Shown here one piece after another: positions 1-6,601 of a DNA stretch of 17,678 nt. The notes under the pieces were generated by a model. It was not told the DNA's origin. It did not search any database and was given only the letters and a program-made list of their open reading frames with translations. The stretch covers positions 1 to 17,678 of the forward strand of contig JBKPDO010000140.1 of the NCBI GenBank assembly GCA_046727955.1, given 5' to 3'. This DNA comes from DASVXQ01 sp046727955. Lineage in GTDB: Bacteria > Actinomycetota > CALGFH01. Every line of letters starts with the position of its first letter. Position 1 is the stretch's first letter. The translations under genes and the position numbers were made by a program.

Positions 1-1
1 A

Positions 2-97
2 CCCCAAGCTCCACCCGAGCTTCGAGCCGCCCTGGCAGCGCTCGACCGCTACGTCGACGACTACACCACCCACGCCCGGCTCGGCAGCGCCGCATGA
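2..97 (+). CDS. C-terminal fragment of unknown protein (5' partial)
   Basis: The reading frame enters from the left edge and ends at TGA 95-97, giving 31 residues ending DRYVDDYTTHARLGSAA. The composition is ordinary coding sequence for high-GC DNA. The tail loosely recalls the ends of integrase-core transposases (a tyrosine/threonine stretch, then R and LG), but too little is present to name a family. It stops about 40 bp before the left copy of the 214-bp inverted repeat, so a link to a mobile element is possible but unproven. Confidence 0.4.
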   Translation, partial: PQAPPELRAALAALDRYVDDYTTHARLGSAA

Positions 98-137
98 GAA
101 CTTGACTCAAACGTCCAGAAGCCAGCGACCAAGGATC

Positions 138-351
138 GCTAGCCTCGATTCTCGGTGCGGGAATTGAGTTGAGGTACCGGTTGACCGGGACTTGATGATC
201 AGGCCCGCACCCGCCCTGCCTGCGGGTTCGTCCGCCGACCGGCGAGGAGCCTTCCGCCCGACGATCGCGGTGGCAGACGACCGCCTTGCTCTGCCTCACG
301 ACCTCGGTCGAACCCTATCGGGTGCTCCAGCCGCGCGGAGTTGCGGGAACC
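138..351 (+). repeat. Left copy of 214-bp imperfect inverted repeat
   Basis: This stretch is repeated in reverse orientation at 4037-4252 at roughly 94 percent identity by eye, with about a dozen substitutions and a one-base indel near 221. The shared outer edge begins around CCTCGATTCTCGG. The 4-bp flanks are CTAG on the left and TTAG on the right, which hints at, but does not prove, a target-site duplication. No transposase gene lies in either copy. Confidence 0.9.
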
Positions 352-738
352 TTCCGGTACAACGAGGAGGGACTCAGCCGGGAGACCGTGGCACCGAAGC
401 CGCTGTCGGGCTGGCCCGGCTCCGTTCACGCAGACCAGTTGAGGCGGCGGACGTCACGGACGACGACATCCCTGGTCACGGGGAGTCTCAGGTCCTTCGC
501 CGCCCGAACGCTACCTCCCAGGCGGGCTGCCGTGAATCGAAGCTAATCGCGGCGCACCATTGCAAAGCCGATGGGTGCTCGCGCCTTGCGCCCGCCGATC
601 GCCGGCTACCTGGTTACCGACCTGGACCGGCCGGGCAGCCTGTTCTGGGTCTCGTCAGGCCGTTGCACAAAGTAGCGGGGTCACTTGTACGGCGGCGCTT
701 CCCGATGCGACTCTCAGCCTGGATCTTGGGGCGCGTTC
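352..738. other. Gene-free stretch, nothing supported
   Basis: No reading frame here shows convincing protein composition or a credible ribosome site. Open frames on both strands are the usual GC-rich overlaps. A 34-codon frame at 571-675 starts with ATG but lacks a ribosome site and a recognisable motif. Confidence 0.5.
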
Positions 739-814
739 CGGCAGCGTGGACACCGCTCGGCGGCTGCGGCTGAAAGCCGCAAGGTCGGCGGTTCGATCCC
801 GTCCCTGCCCCACC
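739..814 (+). tRNA. Degenerate tRNA-Phe(GAA)-like sequence, possible pseudo-tRNA or att remnant
   Basis: The 3' half is tRNA-like. The anticodon stem TGCGG/CCGCA (765-769, 777-781) encloses the 7-base loop CTGAAAG, with GAA at positions 34-36. A 5-base variable loop follows, then the T-arm GGCGG-TTCGATC-CCGTC (787-803) and CCTGCCC toward an ACC end. The 5' half is poor: CGGCAGC (739-745) pairs at only 5 of 7 acceptor positions and no proper D-arm forms. A functional tRNA is therefore unlikely. Phage and ICE att sites often consist of a tRNA 3' half, which is one explanation. An opposite-strand frame here reads GQGRDRTADL, a translation often seen from the antisense of tRNA 3' ends. Confidence 0.45.
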
Positions 815-968
815 GGAAACGTCCAGCTCACAGGCCCATGCGCTGAGGCTGTGCCGCCGGACGATCCCAGGATTTGGGCATCGGTGGGCATGCTCGTTCC
901 CGGCCACGCTTGGAGCCACGGCGAAGGACCCGATGACGGGATCTGCCGGTCGGCGGGCCAGGTGCTGA

Positions 969-1118
969 TCACAAGAGCAGCGGCGGCTGCACGGCGTCGG
1001 GACCCCACCAATCCGGCTCCGGCTCGACCTCCGGGTGCAGGTGGAGCAGGTGCTGGCGGAGCTCCTCGGGATTGGTGGCGAGGTACGCGCAGTAGGGACA
1101 CGGTTCGCCTTCCGGCAC
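969..1118 (-). CDS. 49-residue C2H2-type zinc-finger protein
   Basis: A GTG start at 1118 is preceded by GGGAGGAG at good spacing, and the frame ends at TGA 971-969. The 49-residue product has CPYC at residues 7-10 followed by H23 and H28, so C-x2-C-x12-H-x4-H, the classic C2H2 zinc-finger spacing. The finger is followed by an acidic, proline-rich tail with DWW. The frame is open far upstream, but the extra N-terminus has no gene-like composition, so the short start was chosen. Single-finger proteins of this size occur in actinobacteria, mostly without known function; nucleic-acid or protein binding is an inference. It stands alone, facing away from the membrane-protein gene. Confidence 0.6.
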   Translation of the reverse strand: MPEGEPCPYCAYLATNPEELRQHLLHLHPEVEPEPDWWGPDAVQPPLLL

Positions 1119-1802
1119 CTTGGTCTCCTCCCGCGAGACGGTCTCGGATCGAGGCCCCTGTCGTTGCCTCATTACCCCATGACCGCTGAGAGCTACCGCA
1201 ATCGTGGTTTGTTCCCAGGTCGGCTCGGCGAGCCGCGACTGAGGTTCGGTCCTGATCTGGGCGGGTTGACCGGCACACCAGCCCGAAACAGCGCAGCGCA
1301 GCGGCCCTGCACACGAGCAGGAGCGGGTGACCACGCAGCTTGCTGACCCCGGGCGCGGCCCCCCGCAGGACGGTCGTGACCGGTCCAGCGGGCCGGTGTG
1401 GCGGTGCGCTCGGAGGTGACGATCGGGGATCAACGCCGGTCGGCCTGGGCGTCGGCTCGTCACCGGCTGTGGGTCGACGCCGACCTGGCCGCCCGTCGAA
1501 GCTGCCGCGCACAGCGGCACGACTCCGATGCTCCTGCTAGGGGCGGGCTTGCTCGGACGACGGTCGTGGCCAGCCCGCCTGCCGTGCAACCCAGCCGACG
1601 ATCGGCGCGGCACGCCCGCGCCAGCAGCCACCACGCGCGCCGGCCGAACATGGCCGATCCACCCGGGTGTGGACGGTCCCGGCCGCTTGCCCCGGTTTGG
1701 GCGCCAGCTTGCGCGGGAAGGCAAGGCTGCTTGGGAAGGCTCACGCGAGCAGGAACGCGAGCGGCTCTACCACAGGGCCACTCCAACGCCGCTGGAGGCA
1801 TC
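1119..1802. other. Gene-free stretch between divergent genes, nothing supported
   Basis: Several long open frames cross this segment on both strands, but all look like GC-driven overlaps: rich in Arg, Ala and Pro, no motif, no ribosome site. It should hold the promoters of the leftward zinc-finger gene and the rightward membrane-protein gene, though no clear -35/-10 pair was recognised. Confidence 0.45.
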
Positions 1803-2213
1803 ATGGCCGCATTGTTCCTGGTGCTCGCGGTGGTCGGCGCCGTGCTGGTCGGCGACGCCGTCCTCGCCAACACCAGCGCCAGCTCCGTCTCCATCTTCAA
1901 CTACACCGTTACCGGCTTCACCCAGGGCGAACTACTGCTGGTCGCCGCCGGGCTCGGCCTGCTGGGCGCGCTGCTGCTGGGGCTTGCCTGGCGCTCGTCG
2001 GGCGCCCGGCGCGCCAAGCGTCGCCAGCTGCGGGCGGCACGACGCGCCCTGCAGGGCAGGGTCGCCGAGCTCGAGCGTGAGAACGCAACCCTCCGCCAGG
2101 AGCGGGAGCGCCTCGGCCGGCTGGCGGAGCTGCGCGAGGCGTCCAGCCAGGCACAGGCAGAGGAGCGGGCCGGGGAGCGGGCCAGCCAGCCGCCGGTCGA
2201 CGCGCACGCGTAG
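1803..2213 (+). CDS. Two-helix membrane protein with coiled-coil tail, LapA/DUF1049-like
   Basis: ATG 1803 follows CTGGAGGCATC, a good ribosome site, and the product is 136 residues. A hydrophobic helix spans residues 2-21, a short hydrophilic loop (NTSASSVSIFNYTVTGFT) follows, and a second helix spans 43-63. Next come a very basic stretch (RRAKRRQLRAARR) and a charged heptad-like coiled coil at about 80-125. The layout of helix, short outer loop, helix and cytoplasmic basic coiled coil is that of LapA-domain (DUF1049) proteins. The positive-inside rule places the tail in the cytoplasm. Family assignment is by layout rather than diagnostic residues. The frame is open upstream to 1398, but that part lacks gene-like character. 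Confidence 0.75.
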   Translation: MAALFLVLAVVGAVLVGDAVLANTSASSVSIFNYTVTGFTQGELLLVAAGLGLLGALLLGLAWRSSGARRAKRRQLRAARRALQGRVAELERENATLRQERERLGRLAELREASSQAQAEERAGERASQPPVDAHA

Positions 2214-2429
2214 GGGCGCGTGGCCTGCACCCGGACTTCCGGGCAGCGGACCGTCGCCGACGACGCGCTGGCCGTCGTCGCTTCGGTTGCCACGCGGACC
2301 CAGACCCTGCCCGCCAGCCCCGCTGCCCGGAAGGGGGGGCGCGCGATCGGGTCAGCCGCGGCCACGCCAGAGTGTCCGCCCACGGGCAGGCGCCGCGGCA
2401 GTAGCCGCAACGCAGGCAGGGGGCAGGAC

Positions 2430-2891
2430 ATGGAGCTCTCGCTTGCCGCCTCACCGAGCCGCCTTGCCGAGCTGCGGCGTGCCGTCCGAAGCGGCTTGGC
2501 AAAGGTGCCAGCTGCCATCCCGAGCGAGGTGGTCGACGAGGTGGTCCTGGCCGTCAGCGAGGCCGCCACCAACGCCATCCTGTACGGGTCCGGCGACACG
2601 CAGCCGGTCACGGTGACCGTCAGGGTCGGTGGCGGCTGGATCGAGGTGACCATCCGCGACCGGGGCCGCCCCGCCGCCCCACCCACGGCTCCCATGACGG
2701 GCCTTCGCGGGCGGGGGCTGTGGCTGATCGGTCAGCTGGTCGACGAGTTGCGCCTCGCCAAGGCCCGCCCAGGGACGCTGGTCACCCTTCGCCAGTGCAT
2801 CGGCGCCCCGCCGTCGGCGGGTTGCCCACTGGCCCGGCGGCCATCAGCGGGCTACGGCCGCCACCACGTCGCTGACCGCAAGCTGGCGTGA
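2430..2891 (+). CDS. RsbW-type anti-sigma factor / serine-protein kinase (HATPase_c_2)
   Basis: The 153-residue product starts at ATG 2430 after a G-rich ribosome site. It shows the GHKL ATP-binding motifs: an N-box in VLAVSEAATNAILYG (E44, N48), a G1 box in IRDRGRP (D77, G79), and a glycine-rich G2 box in GLRGRGLWLIGQLVDEL (91-107). In the RsbW/SpoIIAB family these bind ATP. The protein holds an alternative sigma factor and phosphorylates a serine on its anti-anti-sigma partner. No sigma factor or STAS-domain partner lies in this window, so the target is unknown. The last 30 residues are an arginine/proline-rich extension past the domain. An upstream in-frame GTG (2220) would add a disordered leader and is less likely. 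Confidence 0.85.
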   Translation: MELSLAASPSRLAELRRAVRSGLAKVPAAIPSEVVDEVVLAVSEAATNAILYGSGDTQPVTVTVRVGGGWIEVTIRDRGRPAAPPTAPMTGLRGRGLWLIGQLVDELRLAKARPGTLVTLRQCIGAPPSAGCPLARRPSAGYGRHHVADRKLA

Positions 2892-3071
2892 CCGGCCCGC
2901 ATGCGTCTGCCCAGCTGCACACCGGCTGGCCGGTCGCAGCTCGGTTGACTTGGTTGATGACACTTTCAAGCGCCCACCTCACCAGTGGGCTGCCGGACGG
3001 CTGGGGCGGGACGTGGCAGCGCTGCTCCGCCTGCCGGCCGCCCAGCCGCCCTGCGCCACGAGGAGGACACC

Positions 3072-3308
3072 ATGGCCACCAGACGATGCACGCCCCGCGA
3101 CGGCCAGGCGAGCCCGCGAGCCACCAGGCCCGCAGGGTCGAGTCGGGACCAGCGCACCGAGACCGCTGCGCAGGACGCGCGTGCGCTGGCGGCCGAGGCT
3201 GCGCAGTCGCTCGCCACGGACCCCAAGCGGTGGCACCACAAGCGCACGACCGAGGTCTCCAGGCGTCCAGGGGGTCCAGGGGAGCGCCGCAGCAAGGCCA
3301 TGCCATGA
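3072..3308 (+). CDS. Small basic protein of unknown function, first of a coupled trio
   Basis: ATG 3072 follows GAGGAGGACACC, a near-ideal ribosome site. The 78-residue product has a disordered, basic N-terminus, an alanine-rich helix (QDARALAAEAAQSLATD), then DPKRWHHKRTTEV and a basic tail. The segment from the helix to RTTEV is closely matched in the next gene (DPTRWRTRRTFEV), so the two are diverged tandem paralogs. The stop overlaps the next start as ATGA, indicating translational coupling. No known domain was recognised. Nucleic-acid binding would fit the charge but is only a guess. Confidence 0.6.
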   Translation: MATRRCTPRDGQASPRATRPAGSSRDQRTETAAQDARALAAEAAQSLATDPKRWHHKRTTEVSRRPGGPGERRSKAMP

Positions 3309-3709
3309 CCTTCGGGGCAACGGCACCGGGCAGGGAGCTGGAACGCCACCGCCGCTGGGAGCGGCGCTCCTGGAGCGGCACCCCGCCGTGTCGCCCATGC
3401 GCTGGGGAGGTGGCCCTGCTGGGCGACGAGGACGCGTACCGTTGCCGCCGAGGCCGAACCACGACCGGGGTGAGGCGTCCCATGACCAGCCACCGCACCA
3501 CGCACCCGACGCCGGCCGGCGAGGCCGAGCGGGCGTTGCTCGGCGCGCTCGGCCGCCCCGGGCAGGATCGGCGCAGCGCCGCGGACTACGCCGCCGACCT
3601 GGCTGGGGAGACCGAGGCCTCGCTACGCCGCGACCCGACGCGGTGGCGCACGCGGCGCACGTTCGAGGTCCCCAAGGATCGCCGCAGCAGCCCTGGGGGT
3701 CCGCCGTGA
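3305..3709 (+). CDS. Unknown protein, paralog of upstream gene with N-terminal Cys motif
   Basis: ATG 3305 overlaps the previous stop. The 134-residue product has a basic N-terminal part with PCRPC and a later YRC, a possible small zinc site (three cysteines only). A C-terminal part from residue 60 repeats the upstream paralog's alanine-rich helix and DPTRWRTRRTFEV. An internal in-frame ATG at 3482, preceded by GGGGTGAGG, could start the paralogous part alone (75 residues). The N-terminal part may therefore be a separate or fused gene. The stop overlaps a GTG that starts the next gene. Confidence 0.55.
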   Translation: MTFGATAPGRELERHRRWERRSWSGTPPCRPCAGEVALLGDEDAYRCRRGRTTTGVRRPMTSHRTTHPTPAGEAERALLGALGRPGQDRRSAADYAADLAGETEASLRRDPTRWRTRRTFEVPKDRRSSPGGPP

Positions 3710-4074
3710 CCAGCCGGAGCCGGGGGGCGCAGCGGCGGGCGCCGGAGCGCCAGGACGGCCCAGGCGCCGCGCACGGCAACCCGGGCGCTGGAGTGCCCCC
3801 AGGCAGCCGCGCTCGCGCGCAGCTGGGAGGCCCGGGACCGGGCTGGCCTCGGCACGGGCTGGCGGCATGGCACCAGGGCACGCGCGTGGAGGTCCCGGCG
3901 CAGCTGCGGCGAGACTTGGTGATCGGGGCGGGCGCGCCGCTGCTGTGCGATGCGCGGGCGCTCGAGGACGTGGCGGCGCACGCGGATCACGATGTGCGTC
4001 TCGTGGGTGGGCTTGTCGTCGAGGGCGGCCGGCCGTGGTTCCCGCAACCCCGGCGCGGCTGGAGCACCCGATAG
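3706..4074 (+). CDS. Unknown protein running into the right inverted repeat
   Basis: A GTG start overlaps the previous stop (GTGA), giving 122 residues. The first half is Gly/Pro/Arg-rich and probably disordered. The second half (RVEVPAQLRRDLVIGAGAPLLCDARALEDVAAHADHDVRLVGG, written here as a region, residues about 62-105) has folded-protein character. The last 13 residues are encoded by the inverted repeat at 4037-4252, so the original C-terminus may have been replaced by that sequence. No family was recognised. Its position makes it the third gene of the coupled trio. Confidence 0.5.
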   Translation: MTSRSRGAQRRAPERQDGPGAAHGNPGAGVPPGSRARAQLGGPGPGWPRHGLAAWHQGTRVEVPAQLRRDLVIGAGAPLLCDARALEDVAAHADHDVRLVGGLVVEGGRPWFPQPRRGWSTR

Positions 4075-4252
4075 GGTTCGACCGATGTCGTGCGGCAGCG
4101 CAAGGCGGTCGTCTGCCACCGCGATCGCCGGGCGGAAGGCTCCTCGCCGGTCGGCGGACGAACCCGCAGGCAAGGGCGGGTGCGGGCCTGATCATCAACT
4201 CCCGGTCGACCGGTACCTCAACTCAATTCCCGCACCGAGAATCGAGGTTAGC
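4037..4252 (-). repeat. Right copy of 214-bp imperfect inverted repeat
   Basis: Reverse-complement partner of 138-351. It overlaps the ends of two converging genes: the 3706 gene reads 38 bases into it and the leftward XRE gene takes its TAA (4250-4248) from it. The two copies could pair or recombine to invert the 3.7 kb between them. Confidence 0.9.
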
Positions 4253-4808
4253 CAGCAGGTCTGCGATGGCGCCTCGGCGGCTCCTCGGGAGCCTCATCGG
4301 CCTTTTCGTCGGCCTCCAGCTCGTCCAGGTCGACGCCAAGCTTCTCCGCCACCCGCTCCAGCCGCCGCTCGGTGCGCGCGAGCCGCTGCTCCAGCTCGTC
4401 GGCGCTGCTGCCGGCCTGGCCGCGGGCGTAGCCGCGCCAGCCCTTGCGGGTCTGTGGTCGTTCGGCGTGCCGGCCGACCCTGGCGAACAGCCGCTCGGGC
4501 TTGACGGCGAGGCCACCGGCGATCCGGCCGAGCACGTCGTCGCGCGGGTTCGGCAGGACCCGGACGCCGTCCGCGAGCTGCCGCCAACCACGCTCCAGGT
4601 CGACGATCGTCTGCGGGGAGACCCCCGCCTTGTCGGCGAGCTGCCGCACGGCCAGGCCTCGCCCGGAGCGCAGCGCGAACAGCTCCCGGCCGAAGTCTCG
4701 CCAGCGCGTCCAGAGCTGCTCGTCCTGCTGTGGGTCCTGCTGTGCTTGCTGTGGGTCACCCTGTGGGTCGCCGCTCCCCGAGGAGGGGCTGGCGGGTTGC
4801 TTGGCCAT
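4248..4808 (-). CDS. XRE-family HTH regulator with coiled-coil tail, candidate element repressor
   Basis: ATG 4808 follows GCGAGGACC on the minus strand, giving 186 residues. Residues 1-32 are a Gln/Pro/Asp-rich low-complexity leader (DPQGDPQQAQQDPQQ). Residues 40-108 form an XRE/HTH_3 domain (ELFALRSGRGLAVRQLADKAGV, SPQTIVDLERG). Residues 135-175 form an acidic/basic coiled coil, probably for dimerisation. Its divergent position next to a Cro-like gene, with a copy of the shared operator in its leader, fits an immunity-type repressor with autoregulation; this is inference. The last residues and stop fall at the inverted repeat edge, so the natural C-terminus may be cut. An upstream in-frame extension to 4976 would cross the promoter region and was rejected. 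Confidence 0.8.
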   Translation of the reverse strand: MAKQPASPSSGSGDPQGDPQQAQQDPQQDEQLWTRWRDFGRELFALRSGRGLAVRQLADKAGVSPQTIVDLERGWRQLADGVRVLPNPRDDVLGRIAGGLAVKPERLFARVGRHAERPQTRKGWRGYARGQAGSSADELEQRLARTERRLERVAEKLGVDLDELEADEKADEAPEEPPRRHRRPAG

Positions 4809-4843
4809 GCGACCGGTCCTCGCTTCCCGATCGTCTAACTGAT

Positions 4844-4875
4844 AGCAATTGTCAATGATTAGCAGCGTGAGTATA
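4844..4875 (-). promoter_or_regulatory. Leftward xre promoter and operator copy
   Basis: On the minus strand TATACT (4875-4870) is a good -10 box without a clear -35. Just downstream, ATCATTGACAATTGCT (4859-4844) matches the element's shared operator. A site just after the start of transcription would let the XRE protein repress its own gene. Confidence 0.5.
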
Positions 4876-4975
4876 TCGCAGATCGATCGGAGCGCGGTTA
4901 TGGGGCGGTAACACCACCTCGAAGTATGCCAGACGAGCCGGACCGGGCAAACACGCAAGTTCGCAGGCGATTCCA

Positions 4976-5009
4976 ACCATTGACAGTTAGTGTTCGTTGG
5001 AGCTAGGAT
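4976..5009 (+). promoter_or_regulatory. Early rightward promoter with shared operator
   Basis: TTGACA (4980-4985) and TAGGAT (5004-5009) are 18 bp apart, a sigma-70-type promoter. The -35 lies inside ACCATTGACAGTTAGT (4976-4991), one of four copies of a near-palindromic site. The promoter is about 40 bp from the Cro-like gene and should drive genes 5051-8127. Confidence 0.7.
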
Positions 5010-5050
5010 GACGGCACACGGCCACCCAGGGCCCCGCCCAGGAGGAACCG

Positions 5051-5326
5051 ATGGAGCGGTACGCAGACAGGGCCATCGACCGCGCCGCGATCAAGCGCCT
5101 GCGCCTGCGCCTGGAGGCGCACCACACCCTCCAGGCGCTGGCAACCGCCGCGGACATGGGCATCGCCACCCTGAGCGCGTGGGAGGTCGGCCGCGTCCCC
5201 GACGACCACCGCCCCCGGCTCGCCACCGTCCTGCGGCTGGCCGACGCGCTGTCCAGGGCGCTCGGCCGCGAGGTCGACCCGGACGAGCTGCTGCGCCCGC
5301 GCGAGCCCGCCGGGGTCGCCTCGTGA
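5051..5326 (+). CDS. Small XRE-family HTH protein (Cro-like)
   Basis: ATG 5051 follows GGAGGAACCG, giving 91 residues. Almost the whole chain is one XRE helix-turn-helix domain. A basic first helix (IKRLRLRLEAHH) is followed by LQALATAADMGIATLSAWEVG, which carries the turn and recognition helix. A C-terminal helical region ends in VDPDELLRPR. As the first gene right of the divergent control region, opposite a larger XRE protein, it sits where Cro or an early regulator lies in temperate phages. The stop overlaps the next start (GTGA). Confidence 0.8.
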   Translation: MERYADRAIDRAAIKRLRLRLEAHHTLQALATAADMGIATLSAWEVGRVPDDHRPRLATVLRLADALSRALGREVDPDELLRPREPAGVAS

Positions 5327-5538
5327 GCGCCACCGCCGCGAGCCTCCGGCCGGGGGTCTACACCGTCCAGGAGGCCGCCGCCCTGCTCGGGGTCTCCGAC
5401 TGGACCGTCTACCGGATGATCCGCGAGCGCGAGCACCCCTTCGACGGGACCGTCCGCGTCTTCCAGCTCGGCCGCGCCAAGAAGATCCCCCGCGCCGACC
5501 TCGACCGCCACCTCGCCGGCCAGCCCGCCCCAGCCTGA
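5323..5538 (+). CDS. Excisionase-like / MerR-type HTH DNA-binding protein
   Basis: GTG 5323 overlaps the upstream stop, giving 71 residues. The core YTVQEAAALLGVSDWTVYRMIRE is the HTH_17 helix-turn-helix typical of excisionase/AlpA-like proteins. FQLGRAKKIPRADLDRHLAG follows, the winged part with the usual small residue and basic K-K-I-P. In phages and ICEs such proteins direct excision or act as early regulators. No integrase is in this window, so excisionase is not proven. Confidence 0.75.
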   Translation: MSATAASLRPGVYTVQEAAALLGVSDWTVYRMIREREHPFDGTVRVFQLGRAKKIPRADLDRHLAGQPAPA

Positions 5539-5604
5539 CAACGAACGAGGACCCCCGCCCGCCACGACGAAGGGGCCCTCACGTCCAACCAAGGAGAAGG
5601 GTAC

Positions 5605-5925
5605 ATGCCCACCGTGATCGGCGTCGAGGAGGTCGAGCGGTTCCGCGCCACCGACCCGCGCGCCCACCTCCTGCCCCGCGCCAAGCTCGTCGCCCGCGAT
5701 GACGCCGTCTCCACCGACGAGCGGCCCGTCTACGCTGTCGCCGGCCAGCTCGCCGCCCACCCCGCGGGGGGTGGCGGTGAAGCCGCCACCCACGACTGCC
5801 GACGCTGCCTCCAGACCGGCGCCTGCTGGCGCGTGCTCGCCGCGGCCGACGCCGAGGGCACCTACCGGTTCGTCGTCGCCAGCCTGGCCACCTACCGGCC
5901 TGCGAAGCGGGCGCTGGCCCGATGA
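5605..5925 (+). CDS. Unknown protein with C-x2-C-x4-C cluster
   Basis: ATG 5605 follows AAGGAGAAGGG. The 106-residue product contains HDCRRCLQTGACWRV near residue 65, a compact three-cysteine (plus histidine) motif that could bind zinc. The 66-bp gap before it carries a GC-rich imperfect hairpin (about 5549-5580) without a T-tract. The stop overlaps the next ATG (ATGA). No family was recognised. Confidence 0.7.
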   Translation: MPTVIGVEEVERFRATDPRAHLLPRAKLVARDDAVSTDERPVYAVAGQLAAHPAGGGGEAATHDCRRCLQTGACWRVLAAADAEGTYRFVVASLATYRPAKRALAR

Positions 5926-6601
5926 GGCCCGACCAGGCCGTCAGGCTGCTGTCGGTCACCGACTGGCCGCCGAAGCTCGAGCACTGGCCGCCGAAGGACA
6001 AGAGCACCTGGCGGCCGGGGATGACGCTGGTCGGCCGGATCGAGGCGACCATGACCCTCCCGCGGCCCGACGGCTCCAAGAAGCGCGGCGAGCCCTACCT
6101 CGCGCTGTACGTGCGCCGCTCCAGCGACCAGCGTCTGGTCATGTTCCACGGCTGGCACACCGCCGCCGAGGACCTCGACGGCATGCACCCCGCCCCGGGC
6201 CTGCTGTTCGCGGCGGTCTACCGCGGGGAGCGGGACAACGGGTTCGAGGACTTCAAGTACCTGGTCACCCCCTACGACCCGCCGATCGAGCAGCAGCAGA
6301 CCCCCCGCTCGGACAACGGCAGTGCCACCGAGCCGCCGAACCGAGCGCCGAGGAGGGGGCGACTTCCCCCGCCCCTTCCTCGGGGTCCACCATCCCGCCC
6401 GTCCCGGTGGAGACGATCCGCTCCGTGCGCATGGCGCAAGCGATCGTCAAGGGCCAGCCGGCCGGGTGGCAGGCGCTGTTCCAAAAGGTCATTGCCGAGG
6501 GTGGCTTCAGCGGCTCCGAGCTGGACGTGTACAAGGCCGCGATCGCCCGCACCGACGAGCGCTACCGCCAGGGGCACGCGAAGGGCGGCGAGGCGGCATG
6601 A
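5922..6601 (+). CDS. Unknown early protein, possible OB-fold ssDNA-binding type, with a -1 frameshift near 6350
   Basis: ATG 5922 overlaps the upstream stop. The N-terminal 130 residues alternate beta-like stretches (GMTLVGRIEA, YLALYVRR, LVMFHGWH, LLFAAVYRGERDNG, FKYLVTPYD), a pattern compatible with an OB-fold, but no diagnostic motif was seen. The good frame then becomes Arg/Pro junk. Sensible protein continues one frame back (EPSAEEGATSPAPSSG, then MAQAIVKGQPAGWQALFQ and a helical end) to TGA 6601, which overlaps the next ATG. One missing base between about 6335 and 6365, for instance in the G5 run at 6356-6360, would join them. A separate second gene at ATG 6431 lacks a ribosome site. 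Confidence 0.6.
6348..6383 (+). other. Strong 14-bp hairpin at the frame break
   Basis: CCGAGGAGGGGGCG (6348-6361) pairs with CGCCCCTTCCTCGG (6370-6383) through 14 positions, one being a G-T wobble, around an 8-base loop. It coincides with the frame change in the host gene. It could promote polymerase slippage, sequencing error or ribosomal frameshifting. No canonical slippery heptamer lies just upstream. Confidence 0.6.

Noticed and set aside
571..675. 34-codon ATG frame (MGARALRPPIAG...)
   Set aside because: No ribosome site, no motif and no supporting neighbours.
655..1512. 285-codon minus-strand frame containing GQGRDRTADL
   Set aside because: This peptide is a familiar artefact of translating the antisense of tRNA 3' ends. 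The frame overlaps the tRNA-like sequence and has no ribosome site.
2220..2429. Upstream extension of the RsbW-type kinase from GTG 2220
   Set aside because: The added 70 residues are disordered and unlike the family, and ATG 2430 sits exactly before the domain with a ribosome site.
138..4252. Inverted repeats as the element's att sites
   Set aside because: att sites of integrated elements are direct repeats, usually short; these are inverted, 214 bp long and not next to an integrase.
5549..5580. Rho-independent terminator
   Set aside because: The imperfect GC hairpin is not followed by a T-tract and lies within the early block just ahead of a gene with a strong ribosome site.
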